From: Bacillota bacterium | GTDB taxonomy: Bacteria; Bacillota; Clostridia; Lachnospirales; CAG-274 | Length of the DNA stretch: 10,341 nt | Reading direction: 5' to 3' | Assembly (NCBI GenBank): GCA_017627115.1 | Contig: JAGAHK010000441.1 | Location: 1 to 10,341 of the forward strand | Shown here: positions 1-6,787 of the stretch, one piece after another | Position numbering within the stretch: the first letter of the stretch is position 1 | How the letters are laid out: each line of letters opens with the position of its first letter | Program-made: the position numbers and the translations under genes | Notes under the pieces: model-generated | Told to the model about the DNA's origin: nothing | What the model saw: only the letters and a program-made list of their open reading frames with translations | The model's database searches: none

Positions 1-1705
1 CCTTGTGTGGCATCTTTTCAGGGAGCCAACCTGTTTTTACGGCCGCTTTGTGTATGTGATCGCGTTTTTGTTTATTATGCTTGCGGCGCGTTTTCTTAAA
101 AATATTGCTCTTAAAACATGCAAGCTCCTTGCCGTGCCTGCATTGGCTGTTTTCCTTGCGGCTTTTTATGCGGTCTCGGGAAATGTTAATTATGCGGTAT
201 TGCTCAATGTGTGTGTTATTGTGCTTTTCCTTTTTGTATATGTGTTTGTTTTTGCGGCATATATAAAGAAAAAGGACGGCAAAGCAGGTGCGGCAGCTGC
301 TGTGATAATAATTGCCGAAGCTCTTATAATGTCGGTTTACGGTTTTCATGTGTCCAGAATAAACGACAATTGGGCAAAGCGCAGTGTTTTTTACGATGAT
401 GTTAAAAAGATCGACCGCCTGCTTGAAAATATAGAGGATGACGGTTTTTACCGTATAACGAATGTAAACAGACGTTCGCTCAATGCCGCACTGACATCGG
501 GCTATAATGCCATAGAGGTTTTTTCCTCGTTTACAAATCAGCGCAGCCTTAAAGGTCTCGCCATGCTTGGCCTTTATTGTCCTTATGATTACAGAAACCT
601 TGATAATTTCTTTAATACAACGGTCACGGACAGTCTGCTTGCAAATAAGTATGCTATCGTCACGCATAAAGACGAAATATATACTGACAGCGCAAACAGG
701 GAAATATCTGCTTTTATAGGCTCCTATTCGGGTGCGTTTAGGCTGTCTTCGCCTGTTTACAAAAAGATAACGGAGACAGATGACGGAATTATTTACGAAA
801 ATACCGCAGCTTTTCCGCTTATGTTTGCGTGCAGCGAAAAGGCTGTCGATGCGGATACTCGCTATACCAAAATGACGGACAGCCTTCTCGGAAGCTATAT
901 CAGCACGGGCGAACTTCTCAACAGCCTTTTTGATATGCACGAGGAGCTTTATACAAAATGTATGCCCACGCTTAAAGAGACTATACATGCGGAAGTTCTG
1001 CCCACCGATGATGAGGACTTTATGGTGCTGCATCCCACCAATATTCCCGAGGGTCAACTCTATGCAAACGAGGGTGATGAAGTGGGCATAGCAATGTATG
1101 AATATGATGTTGATGAAGACGCGGAGTTCTGTACCGATATAAGAGAGATATACAATAAGGCCGATAATATGCAGATGCGTTATCACACCAATATAAACGG
1201 CTTTAATGTTATGACATATCATATGCCGAATTGTCAGTTTGAGACAAGCGATATAGGCTTTTTCAAAAAGGGCGATACCATTCGGATGAATATAGAGACA
1301 CAGCGGGATCTTGAAATGACAAAACCCGTCATGGCAAAGCTTGACGGTAAGGCTTTTGAAAAATTTTCGGCGGCGGCAAATGAAAACGCACTTGAAAATA
1401 TCACGGGCGAGGGCAGTGATATAACCGCTGTTTCGGATTTTGACGAAGATAAGCTTGTGTTTATGTCCCTGTCTTATGACGAGGGCTTCCATATCTATAT
1501 TGACGGTGCGGAGACCGAAAAAGTACGTATAGCCGATACCTTTATGGGCTGCCGCGTACCTGCGGGAAAACACGAGATAAGAGTTAAATACATAAGCCCC
1601 GGCTTTGAAACGGGTATGATCGTTTTTGCCGTTTCGGCAGTGCTTTCCTGTTTGTGGCTTCTCCTGAACGCAAAAAAACGTTCGGCGCAGACCGCAGTGG
1701 AATAA
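1..1705 (+). CDS. YfhO-family polytopic membrane protein (5'-truncated, C-terminal part)
   Basis: The reading frame is open to the left edge, so the GTG at 5 is probably internal. About 567 residues are visible, against roughly 850-900 for full-length YfhO proteins. Numbering from that GTG, four hydrophobic helices lie near 14-31, 38-58, 63-87 and 97-113. A large extracytoplasmic domain follows, then a last helper helix near 537-556 and a short basic tail. Family-like blocks are the FYRI...NAAL...GYNAI...F stretch (about 148-190) and the C-terminal DEGFHIYIDG...GCRVPAGKHEIRVKY...PGFETG pattern, typical of YfhO ends. In Bacillus subtilis, YfhO works with the GT2 enzyme CsbB in adding sugars to lipoteichoic acid, acting as a GT-C-type transferase outside the membrane. 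A GtrB/CsbB-like enzyme is encoded three genes downstream, which fits that role. The catalytic first loops are outside the window. Family call is confident; the acceptor is unknown. Confidence 0.85.
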   Translation, partial: LVWHLFREPTCFYGRFVYVIAFLFIMLAARFLKNIALKTCKLLAVPALAVFLAAFYAVSGNVNYAVLLNVCVIVLFLFVYVFVFAAYIKKKDGKAGAAAAVIIIAEALIMSVYGFHVSRINDNWAKRSVFYDDVKKIDRLLENIEDDGFYRITNVNRRSLNAALTSGYNAIEVFSSFTNQRSLKGLAMLGLYCPYDYRNLDNFFNTTVTDSLLANKYAIVTHKDEIYTDSANREISAFIGSYSGAFRLSSPVYKKITETDDGIIYENTAAFPLMFACSEKAVDADTRYTKMTDSLLGSYISTGELLNSLFDMHEELYTKCMPTLKETIHAEVLPTDDEDFMVLHPTNIPEGQLYANEGDEVGIAMYEYDVDEDAEFCTDIREIYNKADNMQMRYHTNINGFNVMTYHMPNCQFETSDIGFFKKGDTIRMNIETQRDLEMTKPVMAKLDGKAFEKFSAAANENALENITGEGSDITAVSDFDEDKLVFMSLSYDEGFHIYIDGAETEKVRIADTFMGCRVPAGKHEIRVKYISPGFETGMIVFAVSAVLSCLWLLLNAKKRSAQTAVE

Positions 1706-1725
1706 AGGTGTTATAAGAAATATAT

Positions 1726-1732
1726 AAAGGAG
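1726..1732 (+). promoter_or_regulatory. Ribosome binding site of first pilin gene
   Basis: AAAGGAG lies 6 bases before the ATG at 1739. This is a strong Shine-Dalgarno match and supports that start in the 33-base gap after the YfhO-family gene. Confidence 0.8.
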
Positions 1733-1738
1733 AACAAA

Positions 1739-2152
1739 ATGAAAGCAATAAAAGCAATAAAAGCTTTAAAAAACGACAGGGGCGGTTTTGCGCTGATAGG
1801 CCTGATAGTCGCCGTTGCGCTTATGGTCGTTATAGCCGCGGTATATTTTTCAAGCGGCACGACCGAAAACGAGATAGCCGTAGAGCAGAATACGGAGGTC
1901 TCTTCCGTTGCGGCAACACTCTATCATTCGGCGCAGATATATGTTACCACACAACAGTCTATGGGTACTGCTTTCGAGCCGAATGCTTCCATACCCACGG
2001 CAGCTCTGACAACGGGCATAGATACAAGTCAGTACAAGACATTTGAGGTAAAAATGGACGGAGCAGGCACAAATGTGAAATACGCTTATGTCGAGGCTAA
2101 TGACGGCAGTAAGGCCGATTATCCGTCGGGGGCATCGGGCAAGGCAAATTGA
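1739..2152 (+). CDS. Type IV pilin-like protein lacking Glu at mature position 5
   Basis: A 137-residue protein with a class III (prepilin-type) signal: a basic leader (residues 1-15, with a KAIKAIKAL repeat), then RGG^FALIGLIVAVALMVVIAA, with predicted cleavage after G16. The mature protein would start with F17 and have one long N-terminal hydrophobic helix (about 17-37). The usual Glu5 is replaced by Gly (G21). In type II secretion and type IV pili, minor subunits such as GspK lack this Glu and cap the filament tip; that role here is only inference. The C-terminal region has few charges and many Ser/Thr, one N-x-S sequon at N82, and ends in a KADYP motif also found in the second pilin (3813-4250). 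The gene lies between a YfhO-family gene and a GT-C gene. No assembly machinery is visible nearby. A pseudopilin-like, non-filament surface protein is an alternative. Confidence 0.8.
   Translation: MKAIKAIKALKNDRGGFALIGLIVAVALMVVIAAVYFSSGTTENEIAVEQNTEVSSVAATLYHSAQIYVTTQQSMGTAFEPNASIPTAALTTGIDTSQYKTFEVKMDGAGTNVKYAYVEANDGSKADYPSGASGKAN
1742..1764 (+). repeat. Short 9-bp direct repeat in pilin leader
   Basis: AAAGCAATA occurs at 1742-1750 and 1751-1759, followed by a partial copy AAAGC at 1760-1764. It encodes the KAIKAIKAL run of the pilin leader. It is a minor in-frame tandem duplication that could vary by slippage, adding or removing three leader residues. Confidence 0.7.
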
Positions 2153-2159
2153 TTTACAA

Positions 2160-2193
2160 TAAACGCCCAAAGTTCAAGAACTTTTGTCGTTTA
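2160..2193 (+). repeat. Imperfect inverted repeat (intercistronic hairpin) after first pilin
   Basis: The arms 2160-2175 and 2178-2193 pair at 14 of 16 positions, with two C-T mismatches (2166/2187 and 2168/2185). The inner part AAAGTTC-AA-GAACTTT is perfect. It begins 8 bases past the pilin stop codon. No run of T follows, so it is not a typical intrinsic terminator. It could act as an RNA stabiliser or processing site letting the pilin mRNA be more abundant than the following membrane gene; that is inference. Confidence 0.6.
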
Positions 2194-2205
2194 CTGTATT
2201 ATTGC

Positions 2206-2217
2206 CGACAATTGTCG
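2206..2217. promoter_or_regulatory. Perfect 12-bp palindrome, possible operator
   Basis: CGACAATTGTCG is an exact palindrome placed 18 bases before the ATG at 2236. A TTGTCG half-site also occurs at 2184-2189. Together with a TATTAT box at 2197-2202 (no good -35 partner) this could mark a regulated internal promoter, but chance occurrence is possible. Confidence 0.3.
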
Positions 2218-2235
2218 ATATTAGGGGAAAAATAA

Positions 2236-3792
2236 ATGGAAAAAACAGACCTGAAAAAAAGCGATAAAGTCTTTTTGGCTCTTATCACGGTTTTTTCTGT
2301 GGTTATGCCGCTTGTTCTGATCCCTTTTCACGAACAGTGGCGTGATGAGGCACAGGCATGGCTTCTGGTAAGGGACTGCAACTTTATCGAACTTTTAAAA
2401 ATGCTTAAATACGAGGGGCATCCCCTGCTTTGGTATCTTATACTTATGCCTTTTGCAAAAATGGGACTGCCGTTTTCGTTTATCAATTATATAAGCTGGT
2501 TTTTTGCCTCCTGCGGTATAGTGCTTTTTATTTTTAAAGCGCCTTTCGGCAAGGCGGTAAAGGCAATAACGGCAATAAGCCCCGTTTTTGTGTATTGGCT
2601 GCCCGTTGTTGCGCGCAGCTATTCGCTTGTGCCGCTTATGCTTTTCGTTATGGCATATATCTATCACGAACGCAAAGAAAAAGCGGTGATCTATGGCGTA
2701 CTTATTGCGTTGCTTGTGAATTTGCATATTCTTATGGCAGGCATTTGCGGCGCTTTGCTTTTGAACGAACTGATAGATATTATTATTGATGCCGTCAAAA
2801 AAAACAAAGTATCAAAGCAAAGATATATCGGCTTTGCCTGCGGTTTTATCGGCTGCCTTGTTATGGTCATACAGATGTGGGGCTGCATGGAACAAAACGG
2901 TGTTGTCAAGGTCGAGATAGGGCAGATAAGCTATCTTGCAAAGGCTTATCAGAACAGTATAATCTTCCAGATGCATATGTTCGGCTTTTGGAAAATGGAA
3001 TTTTATCTGTTTATGATGCTGATGTTTCTGCTGTTTCTGGCAATTATGTTTATCATGCTTTTGAAATACCGCAGGCAGCTTATAATGCTTGTGTGCGGCG
3101 TTGGCTTCGACCTGTTTGTCACCTTGCTGCTGTTTGTGCCTAACGGTCAGAAAGCACAGCTTATTTATATAATGCTGCTGTTTATAGCGTGGACACTGCG
3201 CACAGATACGGATGACGGACTGAAGAAAATACAGACCGACAAAAAAGATATACGCTACAGCACTGCTTTTGCTCTTATGATAAGCATAATGCTTGCGGTA
3301 AATATTGCAAATTGCTGGAAAAGTGTTATAATATATGATATAGGAAATAAGTTTTCATCGGGAAAGGCTGCTGCCGAATATCTTGATGCAAACTCGGATG
3401 AATGTTCGGTGGTCATACCTGTTGATGATATGCTCGGCGCTTCCGCTTCGGCGCATACCAAAAAGGTCCGTTTCTGGAATATGTACAATAACGAATACTG
3501 CGATTATGCCATACTCAATATGCAGAGAGCTTATGCCATGTATGATTTTGAGCAGTATATAAACAAAACGGAAAAAGACGAAAACGGCGAAGAACATTAT
3601 ACTAACAGTGTAAAGGAATACATGCAGGAATATGTTTCAAAAAACTTTGCAAAGGGCACAAAAGTTGCTTTGCTGGTGTGCCGCATTTATTATCCGCGGT
3701 TCGATATGGAGCTTGAGCCTGTTTTTGTATCAGAGGAATGCAGTTATTATTCGTTTTCGGAAGGTTATAAAATATATATTCTGACAGCTTAA
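2236..3792 (+). CDS. GT-C-type (PMT/ArnT-like fold) membrane glycosyltransferase
   Basis: A 518-residue polytopic membrane protein. A first helix near 13-31 leads into an extracytoplasmic loop with WRDEAQAW (D37-E38), then EGHPLLWY (60-67) and ARSYSLVP (126-133). An acidic pair after the first helix, a GHP motif and an aR-Y-l motif are the pattern of GT-C enzymes of the GT39/PMT_2/ArnT superfamily, which take sugars from polyprenyl-phosphate carriers outside the membrane. Further helices lie around 70-101, 110-143, 150-170, 197-213, 255-276, 282-301, 307-320 and 342-360. A soluble C-terminal domain spans about 375-518. The start is supported by AGGGGA at 2223-2228, 7 bases before the ATG. It sits between two pilin-like genes and upstream of a GtrB-like GT2, which could supply its lipid-linked sugar. 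The sugar and acceptor cannot be read from sequence; specific family assignment is uncertain. Confidence 0.75.
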   Translation: MEKTDLKKSDKVFLALITVFSVVMPLVLIPFHEQWRDEAQAWLLVRDCNFIELLKMLKYEGHPLLWYLILMPFAKMGLPFSFINYISWFFASCGIVLFIFKAPFGKAVKAITAISPVFVYWLPVVARSYSLVPLMLFVMAYIYHERKEKAVIYGVLIALLVNLHILMAGICGALLLNELIDIIIDAVKKNKVSKQRYIGFACGFIGCLVMVIQMWGCMEQNGVVKVEIGQISYLAKAYQNSIIFQMHMFGFWKMEFYLFMMLMFLLFLAIMFIMLLKYRRQLIMLVCGVGFDLFVTLLLFVPNGQKAQLIYIMLLFIAWTLRTDTDDGLKKIQTDKKDIRYSTAFALMISIMLAVNIANCWKSVIIYDIGNKFSSGKAAAEYLDANSDECSVVIPVDDMLGASASAHTKKVRFWNMYNNEYCDYAILNMQRAYAMYDFEQYINKTEKDENGEEHYTNSVKEYMQEYVSKNFAKGTKVALLVCRIYYPRFDMELEPVFVSEECSYYSFSEGYKIYILTA

Positions 3793-3793
3793 A

Positions 3794-3799
3794 AAGGAG
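3794..3799 (+). promoter_or_regulatory. Ribosome binding site with long spacing for second pilin
   Basis: AAGGAG is 13 bases before the ATG at 3813, longer than the usual 5-9. No in-frame start codon lies closer, and the prepilin leader fixes the ATG at 3813 as correct, so the long spacing is real and may lower or tune translation. Confidence 0.6.
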
Positions 3800-3812
3800 A
3801 TGTGTTGCATTT

Positions 3813-4250
3813 ATGAAACGTTTTATTGGTCTGAAAAATGCTTTAAAAAATGAAAACAGAGGTTTTTCACTGGTTGAACTTGTTGTTGTAATTGCTATCA
3901 TGGTAGTGCTTATCGGCGCACTTGTGCCTAATCTTGTGAAGTATCTGAAGAATGCGGAGGTAATATCCGCAAAAAATACATCCGCAACAATATACAGGGC
4001 TGCCGAGACTTATGTTATTTCCATGACTGCCGAGGGCGTGGATTTTCCGCCAAACTCACAGCTTACGCCTTCTGTTTTGTGGACACCTCCCGTCGATCTT
4101 ATGGATCCTGTCAAGGGTAACAACACGATCGAGATACAGATAAACGATTTGGGCAATGCTGTGGAATACGTATACTATGAGACCGAAAACGGCATAAAAG
4201 CAGACTATCCCGAGGGCTTCTCGCCTCATGATACAAGTAACGATAATTAA
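3813..4250 (+). CDS. Type IV pilin-like protein with canonical prepilin signal
   Basis: A 145-residue protein with a basic leader (1-17) and a canonical processing site NRG^FSLVELVVVIAIMVVLIG, cleaved after G17. Mature F1 is F18, and Glu5 is present (E22). The hydrophobic helix runs to about residue 39. The rest is a small globular domain with N-x-S/T sequons at N55 and N103 and a VEYVYYETENGIKADYP stretch near 117-133. It is clearly a paralogue of the pilin at 1739-2152: both share the pattern SAT-Y--A--YV, a PN-x-x-(I/L)-(T/P) block and the GIKADYP/GSKADYP C-terminal motif. This one is likely the main subunit and the other a divergent partner. Such proteins are cut by a prepilin peptidase (PilD/ComC type) and assembled by a PilB ATPase and PilC platform, none of which is in the window. 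It ends 9 bases before the GT2 gene, so the two are probably co-transcribed. Confidence 0.88.
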   Translation: MKRFIGLKNALKNENRGFSLVELVVVIAIMVVLIGALVPNLVKYLKNAEVISAKNTSATIYRAAETYVISMTAEGVDFPPNSQLTPSVLWTPPVDLMDPVKGNNTIEIQINDLGNAVEYVYYETENGIKADYPEGFSPHDTSNDN

Positions 4251-4259
4251 AAGGCAGGG

Positions 4260-5219
4260 ATGAAAGTGGACAAACAGAAGAAAAAATTAAGCGTGATGAT
4301 ACCCTGCTATAATGAGGAAGAAAACGTTGTGCAGATATATAAAGCTGTGAAAGCGCAGTTTGAAAATAATCTGCCGCAGTATGATTACGAGATACTTTTT
4401 ATAGACAACAATTCCACCGATAATACAAGGGCGCTGCTGCGCACAGTTTGCAAAGACGATAAAAAAGTCAAGGCTATATTCAATGCCAAAAACTTCGGAC
4501 AGTTTAATTCGCCGTATCATGCAATGTGTCAGACGACGGGTGAGTGTACTATCTGTATGTGCTGCGATTTCCAGGATCCGCCCGAACTTATACCGCAGTT
4601 TGTGCATGAGTGGGAAAACGGCTATAAAATAGTCAGCGGTATCAAGGCAAAGTCCAAAGAAAATCCTTTTATCAGATTTTTAAGGACGGTCTATTACAAG
4701 ATGATAAAAAAGATGTCGGATGTGGAGCAGATAGAGCATTTTACGGGCTTCGGTCTGTATGATAAAAGCTTTATAAAGGTGCTATCCGACCTTAACGACC
4801 CTATACCGTTTCTTCGCGGCATCGTTGCCGAGCTTGGCTATAAACGCAAGGATATACTCTATGAGCAGCCTAAACGCGCCGCAGGTGTAACACACAACAA
4901 TTGGTATACACTTTATGATGCGGCAATGTTAAGCTTTACATCATACACAAAAATAGGTTTGAGGATAGCTACCATAGCAGGGTTTATTATGTCTTTTTGC
5001 AGCTTTTCCATAGCGCTTGTGTACCTTATACTCAAGCTTTTGTTCTGGGAGAGTTTCCCCGTCGGTATAGTACCGCTTATCATACTTGTAAGTATCATAG
5101 GTTCGGTACAGCTGTTCTTTATAGGTCTTTTGGGCGAATATATCCTGAATATCAATAAAAGACTGATGAACCGACCTCTTGTTATTGAGGAAGAACGCAT
5201 AAATTTTGATTTGGAGTAA
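4260..5219 (+). CDS. GtrB/DPM1-like GT2 polyprenyl-phosphate glycosyltransferase
   Basis: A 319-residue enzyme with an N-terminal GT-A domain and two C-terminal membrane helices (about 232-257 and 266-293), the usual GtrB/CsbB/ArnC layout and length. Visible motifs are IPCYNEE (14-20), DNNSTDNT (49-56), NFGQ (78-81), the catalytic DFQDPPE (103-109), FTGFGLYDK (161-169), FLRG (184-187) and LLGEYILNINKR (290-301). Enzymes of this family transfer a hexose or HexNAc from a nucleotide sugar to undecaprenyl phosphate on the cytoplasmic face; the lipid-linked sugar is then flipped and used by GT-C transferases. Three candidate GT-C-type partners flank it here (YfhO-family, 2236-3792 and 5224-6672). 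The ATG at 4260 has AAGG at 4251-4254; a GTG at 4266 is a less likely alternative. No GtrA/GtcA flippase gene is seen. The donor sugar is unknown. Confidence 0.9.
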   Translation: MKVDKQKKKLSVMIPCYNEEENVVQIYKAVKAQFENNLPQYDYEILFIDNNSTDNTRALLRTVCKDDKKVKAIFNAKNFGQFNSPYHAMCQTTGECTICMCCDFQDPPELIPQFVHEWENGYKIVSGIKAKSKENPFIRFLRTVYYKMIKKMSDVEQIEHFTGFGLYDKSFIKVLSDLNDPIPFLRGIVAELGYKRKDILYEQPKRAAGVTHNNWYTLYDAAMLSFTSYTKIGLRIATIAGFIMSFCSFSIALVYLILKLLFWESFPVGIVPLIILVSIIGSVQLFFIGLLGEYILNINKRLMNRPLVIEEERINFDLE

Positions 5220-5223
5220 ACAT

Positions 5224-6672
5224 ATGTCGAGATTATCAAAAGCGGTCTTTCCGCTGGCATACATATATTGTGCTCTGCCCCTGGTATTTTTCTTTATGGG
5301 CTGGCTGAAAATCTATATTGCAATACCCGCAGCCGCAGTTTTGATTGCGGCTTTGTGGTTTTGTATGAAGAATTCGCCCGATATAAGTCCCGAAACTGAC
5401 AAAAACTCGGTTGCGATAATTGCGGCGGCGCTTTTTATAATAGTTTTGTGGGTGCTGCTTTCGGGTATAGGCAGGGTGATGTATCAAAACCCAGACCATC
5501 AGATAAGAAATACTGTCTATGAGATACTTGTAAACCAAAGCTGGCCCGTTAAAGCCTATATCCCGACCGAAAACGGCACAGAAGGCCGCGGGCTTATATA
5601 TTATATCGGCTTTTGGATGCCTGCCGCAGTTGTCGGCAAAATTTTCGGTACGGCTGTCGGCTATGTTTTTCAGATGATATGGGCTGTTTTGGGCATTTTT
5701 CTGTTATATATGCTTATCTGTGCAAAGATGGGCAAAATAAGGCTGTTTCCGCTTGTTGTGTTCATTTTTTTCAGCGGATTGGATATAGTGGGTTTTGAGC
5801 TTTTTTACGGTGATGTGGAAAAATATAACATCATTGCGCACATCGAGTGGTGGACCGGTGCCGATATCTTTCAGTTTTCATCGTTCACCACACAGCTTTT
5901 CTGGGTGTTCAATCAGGCAATACCTGCATGGATACTGACTCTGCTTGCCTACAGTCAGAAGAACAACAGAAATATCGTTTTTCTTGCAGGGCTTTCCATG
6001 CTTAACAGCACTCTGCCTTTCGTGGGTATGATACCTCTGTTTTTATGCTTTGTGTTTGAAAAACTTCGCTCGTTCAAAAAAGAGGATGTCAAGGCATTTG
6101 CAAAAGACCTTTTTGGTTTTGTCAATATCCTCGGCGGAGGCATTTCGGGCATAATATCTTTTATTTATCTCAAAGGCAACACATCGGGGCAGAATATCGG
6201 GTCGGCAGGTTCCGTAGGCTACGGATCCTCGTATTTTATTCTTGCGGCTCTGTTTGTGCTGCTCGAAGCAGGTGTATACTATCTTGCTGTGCTGAAATAT
6301 CAGAAAAAACGCCCGATTTTCTATATCTCTCTGATATGGCTTTGCATATGCCCGATAATACGGGTCGGCTTGGCTGCGGATTTCTGTATGCGCGCCTCCG
6401 TGCCTGCGCTTTTTATGCTGTATATGCTGGTGACGGAAACACTTGCAAAAGCCTTTGAAAAAAAGGATAGAGTAACTGCGGCAGCGCTTATTGTCATATT
6501 GTGCATCGGTGCTGTTACGGCAGTGCATGAGATAAGCCGCTCGGTCGTTTATACCGTGCTTGCCGACGGTCATCCGCTCAATGCCTCGGCAGATGAGTAC
6601 GAAGTTATGACCGCAGGAAATTTTACGGGCAAACTTGACGGGAATTTCTTTTTTGAATATCTTGCAAAATAA
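5224..6672 (+). CDS. Large polytopic membrane protein, GT-C-like
   Basis: A 482-residue protein of about ten or more membrane helices. The ATG at 5224 is chosen because GGAG at 5213-5216, inside the end of the GT2 gene, is 7 bases upstream. A longer form from TTG at 5206 would overlap that gene and add only six residues. After two helices (about 10-47) and a third (64-82) comes an extracytoplasmic segment NPDHQIRNTVYEIL...WPV (89-109), which resembles the acidic first loop of GT-C enzymes. Other notable stretches are SSFTTQLFWVFNQAIPAW (219-236) and ADFCMRASVPAL (385-396), a pattern I associate with uncharacterised Firmicutes and Bacteroides membrane proteins. It follows the GT2 gene by 4 bases, so translational coupling is likely. 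A role as the transferase or polymerase partner of that GT2 is inferred. I cannot name its family. Confidence 0.6.
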   Translation: MSRLSKAVFPLAYIYCALPLVFFFMGWLKIYIAIPAAAVLIAALWFCMKNSPDISPETDKNSVAIIAAALFIIVLWVLLSGIGRVMYQNPDHQIRNTVYEILVNQSWPVKAYIPTENGTEGRGLIYYIGFWMPAAVVGKIFGTAVGYVFQMIWAVLGIFLLYMLICAKMGKIRLFPLVVFIFFSGLDIVGFELFYGDVEKYNIIAHIEWWTGADIFQFSSFTTQLFWVFNQAIPAWILTLLAYSQKNNRNIVFLAGLSMLNSTLPFVGMIPLFLCFVFEKLRSFKKEDVKAFAKDLFGFVNILGGGISGIISFIYLKGNTSGQNIGSAGSVGYGSSYFILAALFVLLEAGVYYLAVLKYQKKRPIFYISLIWLCICPIIRVGLAADFCMRASVPALFMLYMLVTETLAKAFEKKDRVTAAALIVILCIGAVTAVHEISRSVVYTVLADGHPLNASADEYEVMTAGNFTGKLDGNFFFEYLAK

Positions 6673-6679
6673 ATTTTTT

Positions 6680-6702
6680 GGGTGTCGTTTGGCACCCTTT
6701 TT
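6680..6702 (+). terminator. Intrinsic terminator of the pilin/glycosyltransferase operon
   Basis: GGGTGTC (6680-6686) pairs with GGCACCC (6691-6697), 7 bp including one G-T wobble, around a GTTT loop, followed directly by TTTTT (6698-6702). It begins 8 bases after the stop codon of the last operon gene. Confidence 0.9.
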
Positions 6703-6724
6703 CCTTTATTAACCGTTTTTTACG

Positions 6725-6753
6725 TGAATATTTTTATCCCTGCGCCGTACAAT
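6725..6753 (+). promoter_or_regulatory. Weak candidate promoter for the carboxypeptidase gene
   Basis: TACAAT at 6748-6753 is a 5/6 match to the -10 box, with a poor -35 (TGAATA, 6725-6730) at 17-base spacing. A promoter must lie between the terminator at 6702 and the start at 6788, and this is the best candidate seen, but the -35 match is only 3/6. Confidence 0.3.
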
Positions 6754-6774
6754 AATAACAATAATAAAAAAAGC

Positions 6775-6781
6775 AAGGAGG
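6775..6781 (+). promoter_or_regulatory. Strong ribosome binding site of carboxypeptidase gene
   Basis: AAGGAGG, a full match to the anti-Shine-Dalgarno core, lies 6 bases before the ATG at 6788 and fixes that start. Confidence 0.9.
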
Positions 6782-6787
6782 AAAAAT

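Noticed and set aside
5206..5223. TTG at 5206 as start of the last operon gene
   Set aside because: It would overlap the GT2 gene and lacks a well-placed ribosome site, whereas ATG 5224 has GGAG 7 bases upstream.
6043..6573. 176-codon open frame on the minus strand inside the last operon gene
   Set aside because: It is antisense to a membrane protein with clear helices and a good ribosome site, is rich in Cys/His/Arg/Lys as expected from reversed hydrophobic codons, and shows no domain.
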